Program-made: the position numbers and the translations under genes | The notes under the pieces: generated by a model | The model's database searches: none | The model's input: the letters and a program-made list of their open reading frames with translations, nothing else | What the model was told of the DNA's origin: nothing | Source: Marinomonas gallaica | Lineage (GTDB): Bacteria; Pseudomonadota; Gammaproteobacteria; Pseudomonadales; Marinomonadaceae | Direction of reading: 5' to 3' | Length of the DNA: 64,000 nucleotides | Assembly (NCBI RefSeq): GCF_001639745.1 | Contig: NZ_LTAX01000009.1 | Span: 62,001 to 126,000 of the forward strand | Shown: positions 19,068 through 29,033 of the stretch, one piece after another | Layout of the letters: each line of letters opens with the position of its first letter | Numbering within the stretch: the first letter of the stretch is position 1

Positions 19068-20039
19068 ATGCGCAAAGATGATGATGTAGAAATCCCAAGT
19101 CTAACACTCGATCAAGATGAAATTAGTGATCGGGGCACAAGTAGTTCGCAAGTGCCTAGAACAGGCAAGCAACGCCTAAACCCTCCACCAGCAAGGCCTA
19201 CAGGATCTCCTGGTGCCGCTGGATATGCGCCAGCTAAGAAAACCAGTCTAGCGTTTGTGTATTTTCTTCTTCTGTTGATTGTAGGTGGTGCAGGAGCAGG
19301 TGGCTACTGGTTATGGATGGAAAATCAGGCGTTGCGTGACGAGTTACTTGGCGCTCGTAGTCAAATTCAAGACTTAGACAGTCAATTGGTGGCGGCCGAT
19401 GTATCGACAAATGCCCTAGGTCAAACAGTTGAAGAAACATTGAAGACTCACGATAGTGAAATTCGAAAGCTTTGGGCTGTTGCGTATGATCGAAACCGGA
19501 CTGGTATTGCGAATAATGATCAGCAAATTGAAGTGTTACAAGAAAAGCTGTCAGAATTGAGAGAGGTTGTTTCAACTCAGGGTAAGCGTTTCGCTGTTCA
19601 AGCGGATGCGTTTAATGATATTGAAAACGGCTACAATACGATGGTTAATACAGTCGCTAAGATTGAAGAGGCTCAGAAGCATCAGATAGAAGAGGCGAGT
19701 ACTCTTGCTGGCGATCTCAATGCTAAAGTGGAGCAACAAGGGTCAACGATTGGTTCGCAACGAGACCGTATTGCAGATTTAGACCGTCAACTGTCTGAAT
19801 TAAAACGGTCGTTGAGTGGCTTGGATTCTAAGGTGTCTCAGCAGTCAGAAGGTATTGATGCGTTATCAAGTGCTGCCAGTCAGCCATCTGTGCCAAGTAA
19901 TCTGTCTTCTAGGCTCCAAAGCACGGAAGAAGCTATTCGCTCAATAGATCAGTTTCGCCCTCAGGTGTTACGTGAGATCAATAACTTAAAGTCACAAGTG
20001 CGTCAAATGTCGCTGGAGTTGAGCTTGAAGAATGGTTGA
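19068..20039 (+). CDS. Single-pass membrane protein with periplasmic coiled coil
   Basis: Function not recognised. The 323 residues consist of a hydrophilic, Pro/Ser-rich N-terminal cytoplasmic segment (1-60), one transmembrane helix (about 62-83, SLAFVYFLLLLIVGGAGAGG), and a long heptad-rich region (about 85-320) with many Gln, Leu, Ser and Asp residues and phrases such as RDRIADLDRQLSELKRSL, predicted coiled coil. There is no signal-peptide cleavage site, so the coiled coil should face the periplasm. It is divergent from sodB and followed by a terminator. Similarity searches would probably return SMC-like hits from coiled-coil composition alone; these should not be read as function. Confidence 0.75.
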   Translation: MRKDDDVEIPSLTLDQDEISDRGTSSSQVPRTGKQRLNPPPARPTGSPGAAGYAPAKKTSLAFVYFLLLLIVGGAGAGGYWLWMENQALRDELLGARSQIQDLDSQLVAADVSTNALGQTVEETLKTHDSEIRKLWAVAYDRNRTGIANNDQQIEVLQEKLSELREVVSTQGKRFAVQADAFNDIENGYNTMVNTVAKIEEAQKHQIEEASTLAGDLNAKVEQQGSTIGSQRDRIADLDRQLSELKRSLSGLDSKVSQQSEGIDALSSAASQPSVPSNLSSRLQSTEEAIRSIDQFRPQVLREINNLKSQVRQMSLELSLKNG

Positions 20040-20077
20040 TTCGTTTCATAGTTTTTTTGCAGATTGATTTACATCAA

Positions 20078-20110
20078 AGAATGGCCGACTTGTTCGGTCA
20101 TTTTTGTTTT
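20078..20110 (+). terminator. Terminator after the coiled-coil protein gene
   Basis: ATGGCCGA and TCGGTCAT (one G-T pair) flank the loop CTTGT and are followed by TTTTTGTTTTT. Confidence 0.7.
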
Positions 20111-20179
20111 TACGCTTCGGGATAGAGGGCTGTTTTCGCTAGAATTCGCGCCATCTTAATTTCTGTATAAAGTTTTATT

Positions 20180-21538
20180 ATGACTGAATTGCTTTCCCCT
20201 GCTGGTACTCTTAAGAATATGCGGTATGCCTATGCCTATGGTGCTGACGCAGTCTATGCTGGCCAGCCTCGTTACAGTCTGCGTGTCCGAAATAATGATT
20301 TTACAATGGCAAATCTTGCACAAGGCATAGAGGAAGCTCATGGCCAAGGTAAGAAATTGTATGTTGCGACAAATATTGCCCCGCATAACGCTAAGATTAA
20401 GACTTTTATAAAAGATATGGAGCCTGTGGTTGAAATGGGTCCAGATGCTTTGATCATGTCTGATCCTGGTTTGATGATGTTGATTAAAGAGAAATGGCCG
20501 GATATGCCAATTCACTTATCAGTGCAGGCTAATGCAGTAAACTGGGCAACGGTTAAATTTTGGCATAATTTCGGGTTGGAGCGCGTCATTCTATCTCGTG
20601 AGCTTTCTTTAGATGAAGTGGGTGAAATTCGTCAAAGGGTGCCAGAGATGGAGATCGAGACATTTGTTCACGGTTCTTTATGTATCGCGTATTCTGGGCG
20701 TTGTTTGTTGTCTGGTTACTTTAATCGTCGCGATCCAAACCAAGGGACTTGTACGAATTCTTGTCGCTGGCAATATGATATGAAATCGGCGGTGCAAGAT
20801 GAAAATGGTGATATTGTGCCAGCGGATGGTAGTCACCTTAAAGGTGTGCAAAGTTTTGATCCAAATGGCTTCGTAGCGCCAACGCTTGGGGAGGGGAAGC
20901 CGTTCGATGACGTGGTATTGCTTCGTGAGCAGGGGCGTGAGGGTGAGTTCATGCCAGCTTTTGAAGATGAGCATGGCACCTACATTATGAACAGTCGTGA
21001 TTTACGTGCCATTCAGCATGTGGAAAAGCTAATTGAGTTGGGGGTTCATTCTTTAAAAATTGAAGGGCGCACCAAATCTCACTTTTATGCAGCACGAACC
21101 GCACAGCTTTATCGTAAAGCCATTGACGATGCGACGCATGGTCAACCTTTCGATATGTCATTGATGGACAAACTTGAAGGATTGGCTAACCGTGGATATA
21201 CCGAAGGATTTTATCGCCGTCATGTGCATGATCAGTACCAGAATTATCAACATGGTAATTCCAGTTCAGATCGCCAGCAGTTTGTGGGTGAAATGCTTGA
21301 CTGGAATGATGGGTGGTTGACGATTGAGGTCAAAAATCGCTTTAAAATAGGCGATTCTATTGAGCTGATTACGCCTAAAGGAAGTATGCTTTACAATATT
21401 GAGGTGATGGAAAACCTCAAGGGTGAAGCAGTGGTTGTTGCGCCGGGCTCAGGGCATAAAGTGCGTATACCGCTGCCATATCAGCCAGAACAATTGGAGC
21501 TTGGTTTGATTATGAGAAACTTACCAAACGGACAGTGA
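20180..21538 (+). CDS. trhP: tRNA 5-hydroxyuridine modification protein (TrhP/YegQ, U32 family)
   Basis: Peptidase-U32-family protein of the YegQ group, which in E. coli takes part in prephenate-dependent formation of 5-hydroxyuridine at tRNA wobble position 34. 452 residues against 453 in E. coli. The start MTELLSPAGTLKNMRYAYAYG and the segment GADAVYAGQPRYSLRVRNN are family hallmarks. A cysteine cluster appears in GSLCIAYSGRCLLSGYF and in GTCTNSCRWQY, consistent with the iron-sulfur cluster of the group. It stands alone with a strong terminator. The U32 peptidase label is historical; RNA modification is the known role. Confidence 0.92.
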   Translation: MTELLSPAGTLKNMRYAYAYGADAVYAGQPRYSLRVRNNDFTMANLAQGIEEAHGQGKKLYVATNIAPHNAKIKTFIKDMEPVVEMGPDALIMSDPGLMMLIKEKWPDMPIHLSVQANAVNWATVKFWHNFGLERVILSRELSLDEVGEIRQRVPEMEIETFVHGSLCIAYSGRCLLSGYFNRRDPNQGTCTNSCRWQYDMKSAVQDENGDIVPADGSHLKGVQSFDPNGFVAPTLGEGKPFDDVVLLREQGREGEFMPAFEDEHGTYIMNSRDLRAIQHVEKLIELGVHSLKIEGRTKSHFYAARTAQLYRKAIDDATHGQPFDMSLMDKLEGLANRGYTEGFYRRHVHDQYQNYQHGNSSSDRQQFVGEMLDWNDGWLTIEVKNRFKIGDSIELITPKGSMLYNIEVMENLKGEAVVVAPGSGHKVRIPLPYQPEQLELGLIMRNLPNGQ

Positions 21539-21566
21539 AAATTGTTGCCTGGATAAGGTATCAATT

Positions 21567-21591
21567 AAAAGGCTCATTATGAGCCTTTTTT
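21567..21591 (+). terminator. Terminator after trhP
   Basis: AAAAGGCTCA and TGAGCCTTTT around a short TTA loop, with a six-T run. Confidence 0.9.
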
Positions 21592-21696
21592 AATATCTAT
21601 ATGCCATGAAAATCTATTTGGGTTGGTTTTTATAACTTTCTGGCATGTTATAGTTAACTAAATGCCGAAGACTTTACAAATTTGAGACGAGATACT

Positions 21697-22611
21697 ATGA
21701 CAGTGACAGAGGCAAGACTGACACACCTTAAACAGCTTGAAGCTGAGAGTATTCACATTATTCGAGAAGTGGCCGCAGAGTTTGATAACCCGGTCATGTT
21801 GTACTCTGTAGGTAAAGATTCAGCGGTTATGCTGCATCTTGCAATGAAAGCGTTTTACCCAGGAAAACCACCATTTCCACTGCTACATGTAGATACAGGT
21901 TGGAAATTCAAGGAAATGATCTCGTTCCGTGACGAAATGGTCGCGAAGCTTGGTTTGGATCTGTTGGTCCATCAAAACCCTGACGGTATCGCTCAGGGTA
22001 TTGGACCATTTTCCCATGGCAGCGCAGTACATACTGATGTGATGAAGACGCAAGGTTTAAAGCAAGCGCTTGATCAATATGGTTTCGATGCGGCTTTCGG
22101 TGGCGCGCGTCGTGACGAAGAAAAATCTCGTGCGAAAGAGCGTGTTTATTCTTTCCGAGATAAACAGCACCGCTGGGATCCTAAAAATCAGCGTCCAGAA
22201 TTGTGGAATATCTACAATGGTAAAGTAAATAAAGGTGAAAGCATCCGTGTATTCCCTTTGTCTAACTGGACGGAACTGGATATCTGGCAGTATATCTACC
22301 TAGAGAGCATTCCAATTGTTCCTCTTTACTTCTCTGCGAAGCGTCCTGTCGTTGAGCGTGATGGCGTGCAAATCATGGTTGATGATGAGCGTATGCCGCT
22401 TAAAGAAGGCGAAGTGCCAGAAATGAAATCAGTGCGTTTCCGTACGCTAGGTTGTTATCCGCTTACAGGTGCGGTGGAATCTGAGGCGGATACGTTGCCA
22501 GAGATCATTCAAGAGATGCTATTGACGACGAGTTCTGAGCGTCAAGGCCGTGTCATCGACCACGATTCAACGGGTTCGATGGAAGAGAAGAAGAAGCAAG
22601 GTTATTTCTAA
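21697..22611 (+). CDS. cysD: Sulfate adenylyltransferase subunit 2 (CysD)
   Basis: Catalytic PP-loop subunit of ATP sulfurylase, forming adenosine 5'-phosphosulfate from ATP and sulfate in assimilatory sulfate reduction. 304 residues (E. coli 302) from the chosen ATG; a TTG five codons upstream is an alternative. The ATP pyrophosphatase motif SVGKDS is at 37-42, followed by LHVDTGWKF and [15 protein letters not shown]. The C-terminal [14 protein letters not shown] is typical. It is separated from cysN by 15 bases and both subunits form the GTP-dependent enzyme. The region upstream would be expected to bind CysB, but I cannot define the site. Confidence 0.96.
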   Translation: MTVTEARLTHLKQLEAESIHIIREVAAEFDNPVMLYSVGKDSAVMLHLAMKAFYPGKPPFPLLHVDTGWKFKEMISFRDEMVAKLGLDLLVHQNPDGIAQGIGPFSHGSAVHTDVMKTQGLKQALDQYGFDAAFGGARRDEEKSRAKERVYSFRDKQHRWDPKNQRPELWNIYNGKVNKGESIRVFPLSNWTELDIWQYIYLESIPIVPLYFSAKRPVVERDGVQIMVDDERMPLKEGEVPEMKSVRFRTLGCYPLTGAVESEADTLPEIIQEMLLTTSSERQGRVIDHDSTGSMEEKKKQGYF

Positions 22612-22626
22612 GGGTAGGAGTTGTAA

Positions 22627-24240
22627 ATGTCTCATCAATCAGAATTGATCAGTCAAGATATCCTTGGCTACTTAAAGCAGCATGAAGAGAAAGACCTGCT
22701 TCGCTTGCTTACCTGCGGTAACGTAGATGATGGTAAAAGTACATTAATTGGTCGTTTGTTGCATGATTCTAAGCTGATCTATGAAGATCACTTGGATGCG
22801 GTGAAGCGCGACAGCAAAAAATCTGGCACGCAAGGCGAGGAAGTTGACTTGGCGTTGCTAGTCGACGGTCTACAAGCAGAACGTGAACAAGGTATTACCA
22901 TTGATGTGGCATACCGTTACTTCTCAACGGAGAAGCGTAAGTTCATCATCGCAGATACCCCAGGGCATGAACAGTACACGCGTAACATGGCAACGGGCGC
23001 ATCATCTTGTGACCTTGCTATTATTTTGATCGACGCGCGCTACGGTGTACAAACGCAAACACGTCGCCATAGTTTTATTGCTTCTTTATTGGGTATTAAG
23101 CATGTTGTGGTTGCTGTAAATAAAATGGACTTGGTGGATTTTTCTGAAGAAAAATACAACGAAATACGCGCGGATTACTTACAATTCATTGAGCAATTAG
23201 GTAACCGCAAACCTGAAGATGTGTACTTCGTGCCAATGTCTGCTTTGCAAGGCGATAACGTTGTTAACGCATCGGAGAAAACACCTTGGTATCAGGGTGG
23301 TCCTTTGATGCAGATTCTTGAGTCGGTTCAGATTAATCGTGATGTTAAAAGCGATGCTTTCCGCTTCCCTGTGCAATATGTTAACCGTCCGAATCTAGAT
23401 TTTCGTGGCTTTGCTGGAACGATTGCTGCGGGCCTTGTTAAGCCTGGCGATGAAATTGTGGCTTTGCCATCAGGTAAGAAGTCAAAAGTTGCAGAGATTG
23501 TAACGTATGACGGTAATCTTGATGTGGCTAAGAAAGGTCAAGCGGTTACATTAACGCTTGAAGATGAGATCGATGTCAGCCGTGGCGATATGATTGTTCA
23601 TCCTGGTCATGAGCCAGAAATTAGCTCTAACCTTCGAGCATCTGTTGTTTGGATGGCTGAGCAACCGCTAGTGCCAGGCAAGCTGTATAACTTCAAGCTG
23701 GGAACTCAAACGGTTCCAGGTAAAGTGCATCATATAAATCACCGTGTTGATGTGAATACTCTTGAGCACATTGAAGTTGATCAAGTTGAACTAAATGTTA
23801 TTGCTGATTGTGTGATTAGCTTTGACGCGCCAGTTGCTTTTGATGATTATCAGAATAGCCCGCTGACGGGGGCTTTGATCATTATTGATCGTCTATCAAA
23901 CGTGACCGTTGGTGCGGGCATGGTTGAAGAAACCATTGGTGATCTGGATCAAGATACCTTGGTAACTGCTGAAGAGCGTGCAGCTCGCCTTGGTCAGAAG
24001 CCAGCGGTTGTTGCTTTAGCGGAAGGAGCAAGTGTTGATGTCCAGCTGTTAGAGCGGGGATTGCTTCGTCGCGGTGTGGTATCCATTGCAAAGCTAAATG
24101 CTAGTCATGCAGAAGTGGAACTGTTGAAGCAGACGGGTGTTGTTGTGATTGTTGCGGACGCGTCAGTTGCTGATATCCAGTTGTCAGCGGGGTCAGTCGA
24201 TGATCTTGTTGAGCAAGTTTTATCGGTTGTAAGCCTGTAA
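22627..24240 (+). CDS. cysN: Sulfate adenylyltransferase subunit 1 (CysN) with C-terminal extension
   Basis: GTPase subunit of ATP sulfurylase whose GTP hydrolysis drives APS formation by CysD. EF-Tu-like motifs: [10 protein letters not shown] (P-loop), [17 protein letters not shown], followed by beta-barrel domains ending near VGAGM at residue 432. Total length is 537, against 475 in E. coli. The extra ~65-90 residues at the C-terminus are not a complete APS kinase: no GLSGAGKST loop is present and the segment is too short for CysC (about 200). They look like a small alpha/beta piece ([20 protein letters not shown]...) of unknown role, possibly a relic of a CysNC fusion. A terminator follows immediately and no cysC is in the window. 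Confidence 0.93.
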   Translation: MSHQSELISQDILGYLKQHEEKDLLRLLTCGNVDDGKSTLIGRLLHDSKLIYEDHLDAVKRDSKKSGTQGEEVDLALLVDGLQAEREQGITIDVAYRYFSTEKRKFIIADTPGHEQYTRNMATGASSCDLAIILIDARYGVQTQTRRHSFIASLLGIKHVVVAVNKMDLVDFSEEKYNEIRADYLQFIEQLGNRKPEDVYFVPMSALQGDNVVNASEKTPWYQGGPLMQILESVQINRDVKSDAFRFPVQYVNRPNLDFRGFAGTIAAGLVKPGDEIVALPSGKKSKVAEIVTYDGNLDVAKKGQAVTLTLEDEIDVSRGDMIVHPGHEPEISSNLRASVVWMAEQPLVPGKLYNFKLGTQTVPGKVHHINHRVDVNTLEHIEVDQVELNVIADCVISFDAPVAFDDYQNSPLTGALIIIDRLSNVTVGAGMVEETIGDLDQDTLVTAEERAARLGQKPAVVALAEGASVDVQLLERGLLRRGVVSIAKLNASHAEVELLKQTGVVVIVADASVADIQLSAGSVDDLVEQVLSVVSL

Positions 24241-24260
24241 AAGTTTACTAAATCGTGTAT

Positions 24261-24290
24261 AAAAGCCACTGTTTTTACAGTGGCTTTTTT
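24261..24290 (+). terminator. Terminator after cysN
   Basis: AAAAGCCACTGT, loop TTTT, ACAGTGGCTTTTTT: a strong intrinsic terminator ending 14 bases before the next start codon. Confidence 0.9.
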
Positions 24291-24303
24291 GTGCGTGGTT
24301 GTT

Positions 24304-24789
24304 ATGTCTTTAGATCGTCTTTTTGAACAGTTGCTTCTTTATATTGTTGGACGAGTGGCGATTGCCGCCGAAGCGGTTAATCAGGCAAAGGAAGCGGCCA
24401 CTAGTGTAGAAAGTGTTGCAGAAACTAAGTGGGATACATTTGGTCTGGAGAACTCCTATTTAGCACATGGACAAGCGGTGCGCTTGGCAGAGTGTGAAGC
24501 GGATTTGGCGTATTTTCGTAAGTTTAGTTTTTCTAATTCAGAAGTGATCGAGTTGGGCTCTGTATTGTTGCTTTCGCGCTCGGATGGCTGGCAACGGATT
24601 GTGATCATTGCTGAACATTCTGGCGGTGGTGAGTTTGAATTGGATGACGAAAAAGCTTTAATTGTTACGCCCTCTACGCCGCTTGGTAAGTCATTGTTGT
24701 TAAAAGAAGAGGGCGATGAAATTCTTATGAAAAGTCGAGGTGTCGAAATTGATGCTGAGATTGCGCAAATTTTTATGGGTCAAGTTTAG
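24304..24789 (+). CDS. GreA/GreB C-terminal-domain protein
   Basis: A 161-residue protein whose second half resembles the FKBP-like C-terminal domain of Gre transcript-cleavage factors: GSVLLLSRSDGWQRIVIIAE, then ALIVTPSTPLGKSLLLKEEGDEI, matching the Gre pattern of S-P-(L/I)-G-K-A-L-L-G-K-x-x-G-D-x-V. The N-terminal half (about 1-75) is probably helical, but I do not see the acidic tip pair of a canonical GreA coiled coil. It is likely to bind RNA polymerase through the C-domain; whether it stimulates cleavage is unknown. The ATG at MSLDRLF was chosen because the longer frame would begin inside the terminator hairpin. Confidence 0.65.
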   Translation: MSLDRLFEQLLLYIVGRVAIAAEAVNQAKEAATSVESVAETKWDTFGLENSYLAHGQAVRLAECEADLAYFRKFSFSNSEVIELGSVLLLSRSDGWQRIVIIAEHSGGGEFELDDEKALIVTPSTPLGKSLLLKEEGDEILMKSRGVEIDAEIAQIFMGQV

Positions 24790-24829
24790 AAATTTGAGTC
24801 ATCCCCTAGAGTGTGTTGGGCGCTTGGCA

Positions 24830-24835
24830 TATAAT
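24830..24835 (+). promoter_or_regulatory. Consensus -10 hexamer upstream of aspS
   Basis: A perfect TATAAT lies 123 bases before the aspS ATG. No good -35 is present at 16-18 bases. An 8-base dyad (AATGCTGG at 24833-24840 and CCAGCATT at 24869-24876) starts within the hexamer and spans the expected transcription start. Confidence 0.35.
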
Positions 24836-24957
24836 GCTGGGCCTTAAATGATTAATATCTCCCTGTTGCCAGCATTTGACTGCATTTGAATTGAACTGCG
24901 GCGGGGTGAAATAACGGTATGTTCTCGTAATGTCGAGACAGTAATAGGATAGAAATT

Positions 24958-26727
24958 ATGCGCAGCCATTATTGCGGCGAATTAACAGCAAAAAACATTT
25001 CAGAAGTCGTGACTCTTTGTGGATGGGTTCACCGTCGCCGAGATCACGGTGGTGTTATTTTCTTGGACCTACGTGACCGTGAAGGCGTGACTCAGGTTGT
25101 ATTTGATCCAGATCGCGCGGAAAGCTTTGCGCTAGCAGACAGCTGCCGTAGTGAATTCGTGGTTCAAGTTAAGGGTCTGGTTCGTGCTCGTCCTGAAGGT
25201 ACTGTTAACCCAAACATGAACACGGGCGAAATTGAAATCCTTGGTCATGAAATCGAAATTTTGAACCGCGCCGCGACGCCTCCTTTCCAATTGGATGAGC
25301 ATCAGGCTGTAGGTGAAGATATTCGTCTGAAAAACCGTTTCTTGGATTTGCGTCGTCCTGAAATTCAACAAAAGCTTCGTCTTCGTTCAAAAGTAACATC
25401 GATTTTGCGTAGCTACTTGGATGACAATGGCTTCCTAGACATTGAAACACCGATTCTTACACGTGCAACGCCAGAAGGTGCGCGTGATTACTTGGTCCCA
25501 AGCCGTACTCATCAAGGTAGCTTCTTTGCATTGCCTCAGTCACCACAGCTATTTAAGCAGTTATTAATGGTGTCTGGTTTTGATCGTTATTATCAAATTG
25601 CTAAATGTTTTCGTGATGAAGATTTGCGTGCTGACCGTCAACCAGAATTTACTCAGATTGACTTAGAAACCTCTTTCCTAGGTCAAGAAGAGATTATGTC
25701 TCTGACGGAAGGTATGATCTCAAATCTGTTTAAAGAAGTGAAAGATGTTGATTTGGGGGCATTCCCACGTATGCCTTTCTCTGAGGCTATGGAGAAATAC
25801 GGTTCTGATAAACCAGATCTGCGTATTCCGCTTACGATTGAAACTGTATCTGACTTGATGACAGAAGTAGACTTTAAGGTTTTCTCTGGTCCAGCGAAAG
25901 ATGCAAATGGCCGCGTTGCTGCACTTAAAGTACCAGGTGGTAATTCTCTGACGCGTAAGCAAATCGATGAGTACACTAAGTTCGTAGGTATCTACGGCGC
26001 GAAAGGTCTTGCTTACATCAAGGTTAATAACAAAGCGGATCTTGAAGAGGGTCTGCAGTCTCCAATCGTTAAGTTTTTGCCAGTTGAAGTACGTCAAGCG
26101 TTGCTTGATCGTGTTGAGGCACAAGATGGCGATTTGATTTTCTTTGGTGCTGATCAAACAAGTGTTGTCAATGAAGCGCTGGGTGCGCTTCGCTGTAAAC
26201 TTGGTGCGGATCTTGATCTTTACACGTGTGAGTGGGCGCCTCTTTGGGTAGTTGACTTCCCAATGTTTGAGCAAACATCAGATGGTGGTATTACTGCCAT
26301 TCACCATCCGTTTACAGCGCCTTCTTGCTCTCCAGAAGATCTGAAAGCGAATCCATTGACGGCATTGTCTCAAGCCTACGATATGGTACTTAATGGTACT
26401 GAGTTGGGTGGTGGTTCGATTCGTATTCACCAGTCTGAGATGCAAGAAACGGTATTTGGGCTATTGAATATCTCAGCTGAAGAGCAAGAAGAAAAATTCG
26501 GCTTCTTGTTGGATGCACTGAAATTCGGTGCGCCACCGCACGGTGGTCTTGCGTTCGGTCTTGACCGTCTAGTGATGTTGATGACGGGTTCTGCGTCGAT
26601 TCGTGATGTTATTGCTTTCCCTAAAACTCAAAGTGCTACGTGTCTATTGACTCAAGCACCGGGTGAAGTGAGCGAGAAGCAGCTTAAAGAATTGAGTATT
26701 CGTGTGCGTAAGCCTGTTACCGAGTAA
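24958..26727 (+). CDS. aspS: Aspartyl-tRNA synthetase
   Basis: Class II aminoacyl-tRNA synthetase charging tRNA-Asp. 589 residues (E. coli 590), of the long bacterial type with the inserted domain. The OB-fold anticodon-binding domain is at 1-110 ([22 protein letters not shown]). Class II motif 2 is visible as [23 protein letters not shown] (positions near 209-231) and motif 3 as [13 protein letters not shown] near the C-terminus. The start MRSHYCGEL is as in E. coli (MRTEYCGQL). The leader contains a small hairpin about 20 bases before the ribosome site. It is a single-gene unit ending in a strong terminator. Whether the enzyme is strictly Asp-specific or also charges tRNA-Asn cannot be judged here. 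Confidence 0.96.
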   Translation: MRSHYCGELTAKNISEVVTLCGWVHRRRDHGGVIFLDLRDREGVTQVVFDPDRAESFALADSCRSEFVVQVKGLVRARPEGTVNPNMNTGEIEILGHEIEILNRAATPPFQLDEHQAVGEDIRLKNRFLDLRRPEIQQKLRLRSKVTSILRSYLDDNGFLDIETPILTRATPEGARDYLVPSRTHQGSFFALPQSPQLFKQLLMVSGFDRYYQIAKCFRDEDLRADRQPEFTQIDLETSFLGQEEIMSLTEGMISNLFKEVKDVDLGAFPRMPFSEAMEKYGSDKPDLRIPLTIETVSDLMTEVDFKVFSGPAKDANGRVAALKVPGGNSLTRKQIDEYTKFVGIYGAKGLAYIKVNNKADLEEGLQSPIVKFLPVEVRQALLDRVEAQDGDLIFFGADQTSVVNEALGALRCKLGADLDLYTCEWAPLWVVDFPMFEQTSDGGITAIHHPFTAPSCSPEDLKANPLTALSQAYDMVLNGTELGGGSIRIHQSEMQETVFGLLNISAEEQEEKFGFLLDALKFGAPPHGGLAFGLDRLVMLMTGSASIRDVIAFPKTQSATCLLTQAPGEVSEKQLKELSIRVRKPVTE

Positions 26728-26752
26728 TAGGTTAAGCGTTAATGAATACATG

Positions 26753-26780
26753 AAAAGGGCCATTTGTATGGCCCTTTTTT
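26753..26780 (+). terminator. Terminator after aspS
   Basis: AAAAGGGCCAT, loop TTGT, ATGGCCCTTTTTT. Confidence 0.92.
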
Positions 26781-26805
26781 ATTGCCTTGCATTGTTTGCT
26801 TTATG

Positions 26806-26821
26806 CTGTTGAAATATACAG
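26806..26821 (+). promoter_or_regulatory. LexA/SOS box upstream of ruvCAB
   Basis: CTG-TTGAAATATA-CAG fits the gammaproteobacterial LexA operator CTG-N10-CAG with an AT-rich core (9 of the 10 spacer bases are A or T). It lies 35 bases before the ruvC start in the only gap upstream of the operon, over the likely promoter. Binding is inferred from the consensus. Confidence 0.75.
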
Positions 26822-26855
26822 TATTTTACGTGGATGATCATCCAAGGGAATCAGT

Positions 26856-27404
26856 TTGGCGCGTATATTAGCAATTGACCCAGGCTCACGAATCACAGGC
26901 TTTGGGGTGGTAGATATTATCAATGGTAAAGTGAATTATGTCAGCAGTGGCTGCATTAAGTTGCCAGATGAAAACCTAGCCGTTCGACTAAAGAGAATAT
27001 TTGAATGTGTTAGTGAAGTGATTGAAGAGTTTAAGCCTAATGAATTTGCGATTGAAGAGGTGTTTTTAGCAAAAAATGCCAACTCTGCATTAAAGCTTGG
27101 GCAAGCTCGTGGTGCTGCCATTGTGGCTGCTGGTATGGCTAATTTGCCAGTCTATGAATATGCTGCGAGGCGTGTGAAGCAGTCTGTTGTAGGGAATGGT
27201 AATGCTGATAAAGCGCAGGTTCAATCAATGGTACAGTTGTTGCTAAAATTAGAGGCAACGCCTCAGGCTGATGCGGCGGATGCCTTAGCCATCGGGTTGT
27301 GCCATGCCAATACGCGTACCTCGGATGGACTGGAGTATGGTGTTGGTAAGCGCGCAGGGCGCTCTTCTAAGCGCTGGCAAATATCTGATTTGAAGGTGAA
27401 GTGA
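26856..27404 (+). CDS. ruvC: Holliday junction resolvase RuvC
   Basis: Endonuclease that resolves Holliday junctions held by RuvAB. 182 residues (E. coli 173). Acidic catalytic residues are in [10 protein letters not shown] (Asp8), [11 protein letters not shown] (Glu67/68) and [14 protein letters not shown]. The start is TTG, chosen because the family N-terminus begins there and AAGGGA lies just upstream. A 14-base palindrome (TGGATGATCATCCA, 26831-26844) abuts the ribosome site and could fold in the mRNA. It is the first gene of ruvCAB; the stop overlaps the ruvA start (TGATG). Confidence 0.95.
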   Translation: MARILAIDPGSRITGFGVVDIINGKVNYVSSGCIKLPDENLAVRLKRIFECVSEVIEEFKPNEFAIEEVFLAKNANSALKLGQARGAAIVAAGMANLPVYEYAARRVKQSVVGNGNADKAQVQSMVQLLLKLEATPQADAADALAIGLCHANTRTSDGLEYGVGKRAGRSSKRWQISDLKVK

Positions 27405-28003
27405 TGATAGGTCGTATTGTAGGAACTTTAATTGAAAAAACACCGCCAGAGTTGCTGGTGGATGTAGGTGGTGTGGGCTATGAAATTATGGCGTCAATGA
27501 GTACCATTTATGAATTACCTCAGGTTGGGCAGAGCGTGATACTGCACACGCATTTTCAAGTCAAAGAAGATGCACAGTCTTTGTACGGTTTCGCTACAAA
27601 AGATGAGAGGGCTCTATTTAGAATATTGATCAAGGTAAATGGTATTGGCCCTAAAATGGCATTGTCAGTCTTATCGAGTATGAATCCACCCGAACTAATT
27701 ACAGCAGTACAAGAGTCGCAGATTGACTCGTTAACAAAAGTTCCTGGTGTTGGTAAGCGCACTGCGGAACGTTTGGTGGTTGAGTTACGAGATAAACTTG
27801 GAACGGCTGCTAAGCAAGATTTGTTTACTGAGCGTTCTGTGGTGACGCAGGTGCAAGCCGATCCGCGCCAAGAAGCAGAAGCAGCCTTGATATCATTGGG
27901 ATATAAGCCTCAAGAAGCCGCACGTATGATTGCTAAATTGCCAAAAGACGAGTCAAACAGTGAGTTACTGATTAAGGCTGCCTTAAAGAGTATGTTGAAA
28001 TAA
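27404..28003 (+). CDS. ruvA: Holliday junction branch migration protein RuvA
   Basis: Tetrameric protein that binds four-way junctions and loads the RuvB motor. 199 residues from the ATG overlapping the ruvC stop; a GTG one codon upstream is less likely. The N-terminus [12 protein letters not shown] and OB-fold are typical. Helix-hairpin-helix segments lie near [13 protein letters not shown] and [20 protein letters not shown], and the C-terminal RuvB-contacting domain ([16 protein letters not shown]) follows a flexible linker. The stop is 2 bases before the ruvB ATG. Confidence 0.96.
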   Translation: MIGRIVGTLIEKTPPELLVDVGGVGYEIMASMSTIYELPQVGQSVILHTHFQVKEDAQSLYGFATKDERALFRILIKVNGIGPKMALSVLSSMNPPELITAVQESQIDSLTKVPGVGKRTAERLVVELRDKLGTAAKQDLFTERSVVTQVQADPRQEAEAALISLGYKPQEAARMIAKLPKDESNSELLIKAALKSMLK

Positions 28004-28005
28004 CT

Positions 28006-29019
28006 ATGATAGAACACGACCGTATTATTTCGCCGCAGCTAAAAGGCAATGATGGACAAGTGGATCGTGCAATTCGTCCACAAAGTCTTGCTGAGTATAT
28101 TGGCCAGCCTGTGGTTAAAGAGCAAATGGATATCTTTATGCAGGCAGCTCGTCAGCGCGGTGAGCCTTTGGATCATTCTTTGATTTTTGGTCCGCCGGGA
28201 TTAGGAAAGACGACATTGGCTAATATCATTGCTAATGAAATGGGGGCGGAAATTAAAACCACCTCGGGTCCGGTGCTTGAGCGCGCAGGGGATTTGGCGG
28301 CTTTATTGACCAACTTAGAAGAGGGGGATGTGCTCTTCATTGATGAGATTCACCGTTTGAGTCCTGCGATTGAAGAGGTGCTTTATCCTGCAATGGAGGA
28401 CTACCAAATTGATATCATGATTGGAGAAGGTCCTGCTGCACGCTCCATCAAAATTGACATCCCTCCCTTTACTTTGGTTGGTGCAACGACCCGTGCGGGC
28501 TTGTTGACATCACCTTTACGCGATCGTTTCGGAATCGTGCAACGATTGGAGTTTTATGATGTCGAATCTCTGACTACAATCGTTAAACGTTCTGCATCTA
28601 AGCTTGGTGTAGACTTGGATGGCCCAGGGTGTTTCGAGGTGGCGCGAAGATCTCGGGGTACACCGCGTATTGCAAACCGCTTACTGCGTCGTGTGCGCGA
28701 TGTGGCTCAAGTGGGAGGCGATCTAATTGTCGGTCAAAAAGTTGCCCAACGTGCTCTGGATATGTTAAGTGTAGACAGTCAAGGTTTTGATCATTTGGAT
28801 CGACGTATGTTGTTGACCATGATAGAAAAGTTTGATGGTCGTCCAGTTGGCTTAGACAGCATCGCTGCCGCGGTTGGGGAAGACAAAGATACGATTGAAG
28901 ATGTGATTGAGCCATTTTTAATTCAGCAAGGTTTTGTGATTCGTACGCCAAGGGGGCGACAAGTGACAAAGCGTGCTTATGAGCATTTTGATTATCAATT
29001 ACCTCAAGACTTTGAATAG
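28006..29019 (+). CDS. ruvB: Holliday junction branch migration ATPase RuvB
   Basis: AAA+ hexameric DNA motor of the RuvAB complex. 337 residues (E. coli 336). Walker [12 protein letters not shown], Walker [11 protein letters not shown], sensor 1 [10 protein letters not shown] and the arginine-finger region PLRDRFGI are visible, followed by a winged-helix DNA-binding domain ending in [15 protein letters not shown]. Only 14 bases separate it from tolQ, and no terminator is seen. In many relatives ybgC lies in this gap. Confidence 0.97.
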   Translation: MIEHDRIISPQLKGNDGQVDRAIRPQSLAEYIGQPVVKEQMDIFMQAARQRGEPLDHSLIFGPPGLGKTTLANIIANEMGAEIKTTSGPVLERAGDLAALLTNLEEGDVLFIDEIHRLSPAIEEVLYPAMEDYQIDIMIGEGPAARSIKIDIPPFTLVGATTRAGLLTSPLRDRFGIVQRLEFYDVESLTTIVKRSASKLGVDLDGPGCFEVARRSRGTPRIANRLLRRVRDVAQVGGDLIVGQKVAQRALDMLSVDSQGFDHLDRRMLLTMIEKFDGRPVGLDSIAAAVGEDKDTIEDVIEPFLIQQGFVIRTPRGRQVTKRAYEHFDYQLPQDFE

Positions 29020-29033
29020 AGGAAAACAGACAG

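Noticed and set aside
25720..26274. A 184-codon minus-strand open frame inside aspS
   Set aside because: Antisense to a complete, conserved aspS; no initiation signal and an implausible residue mix.
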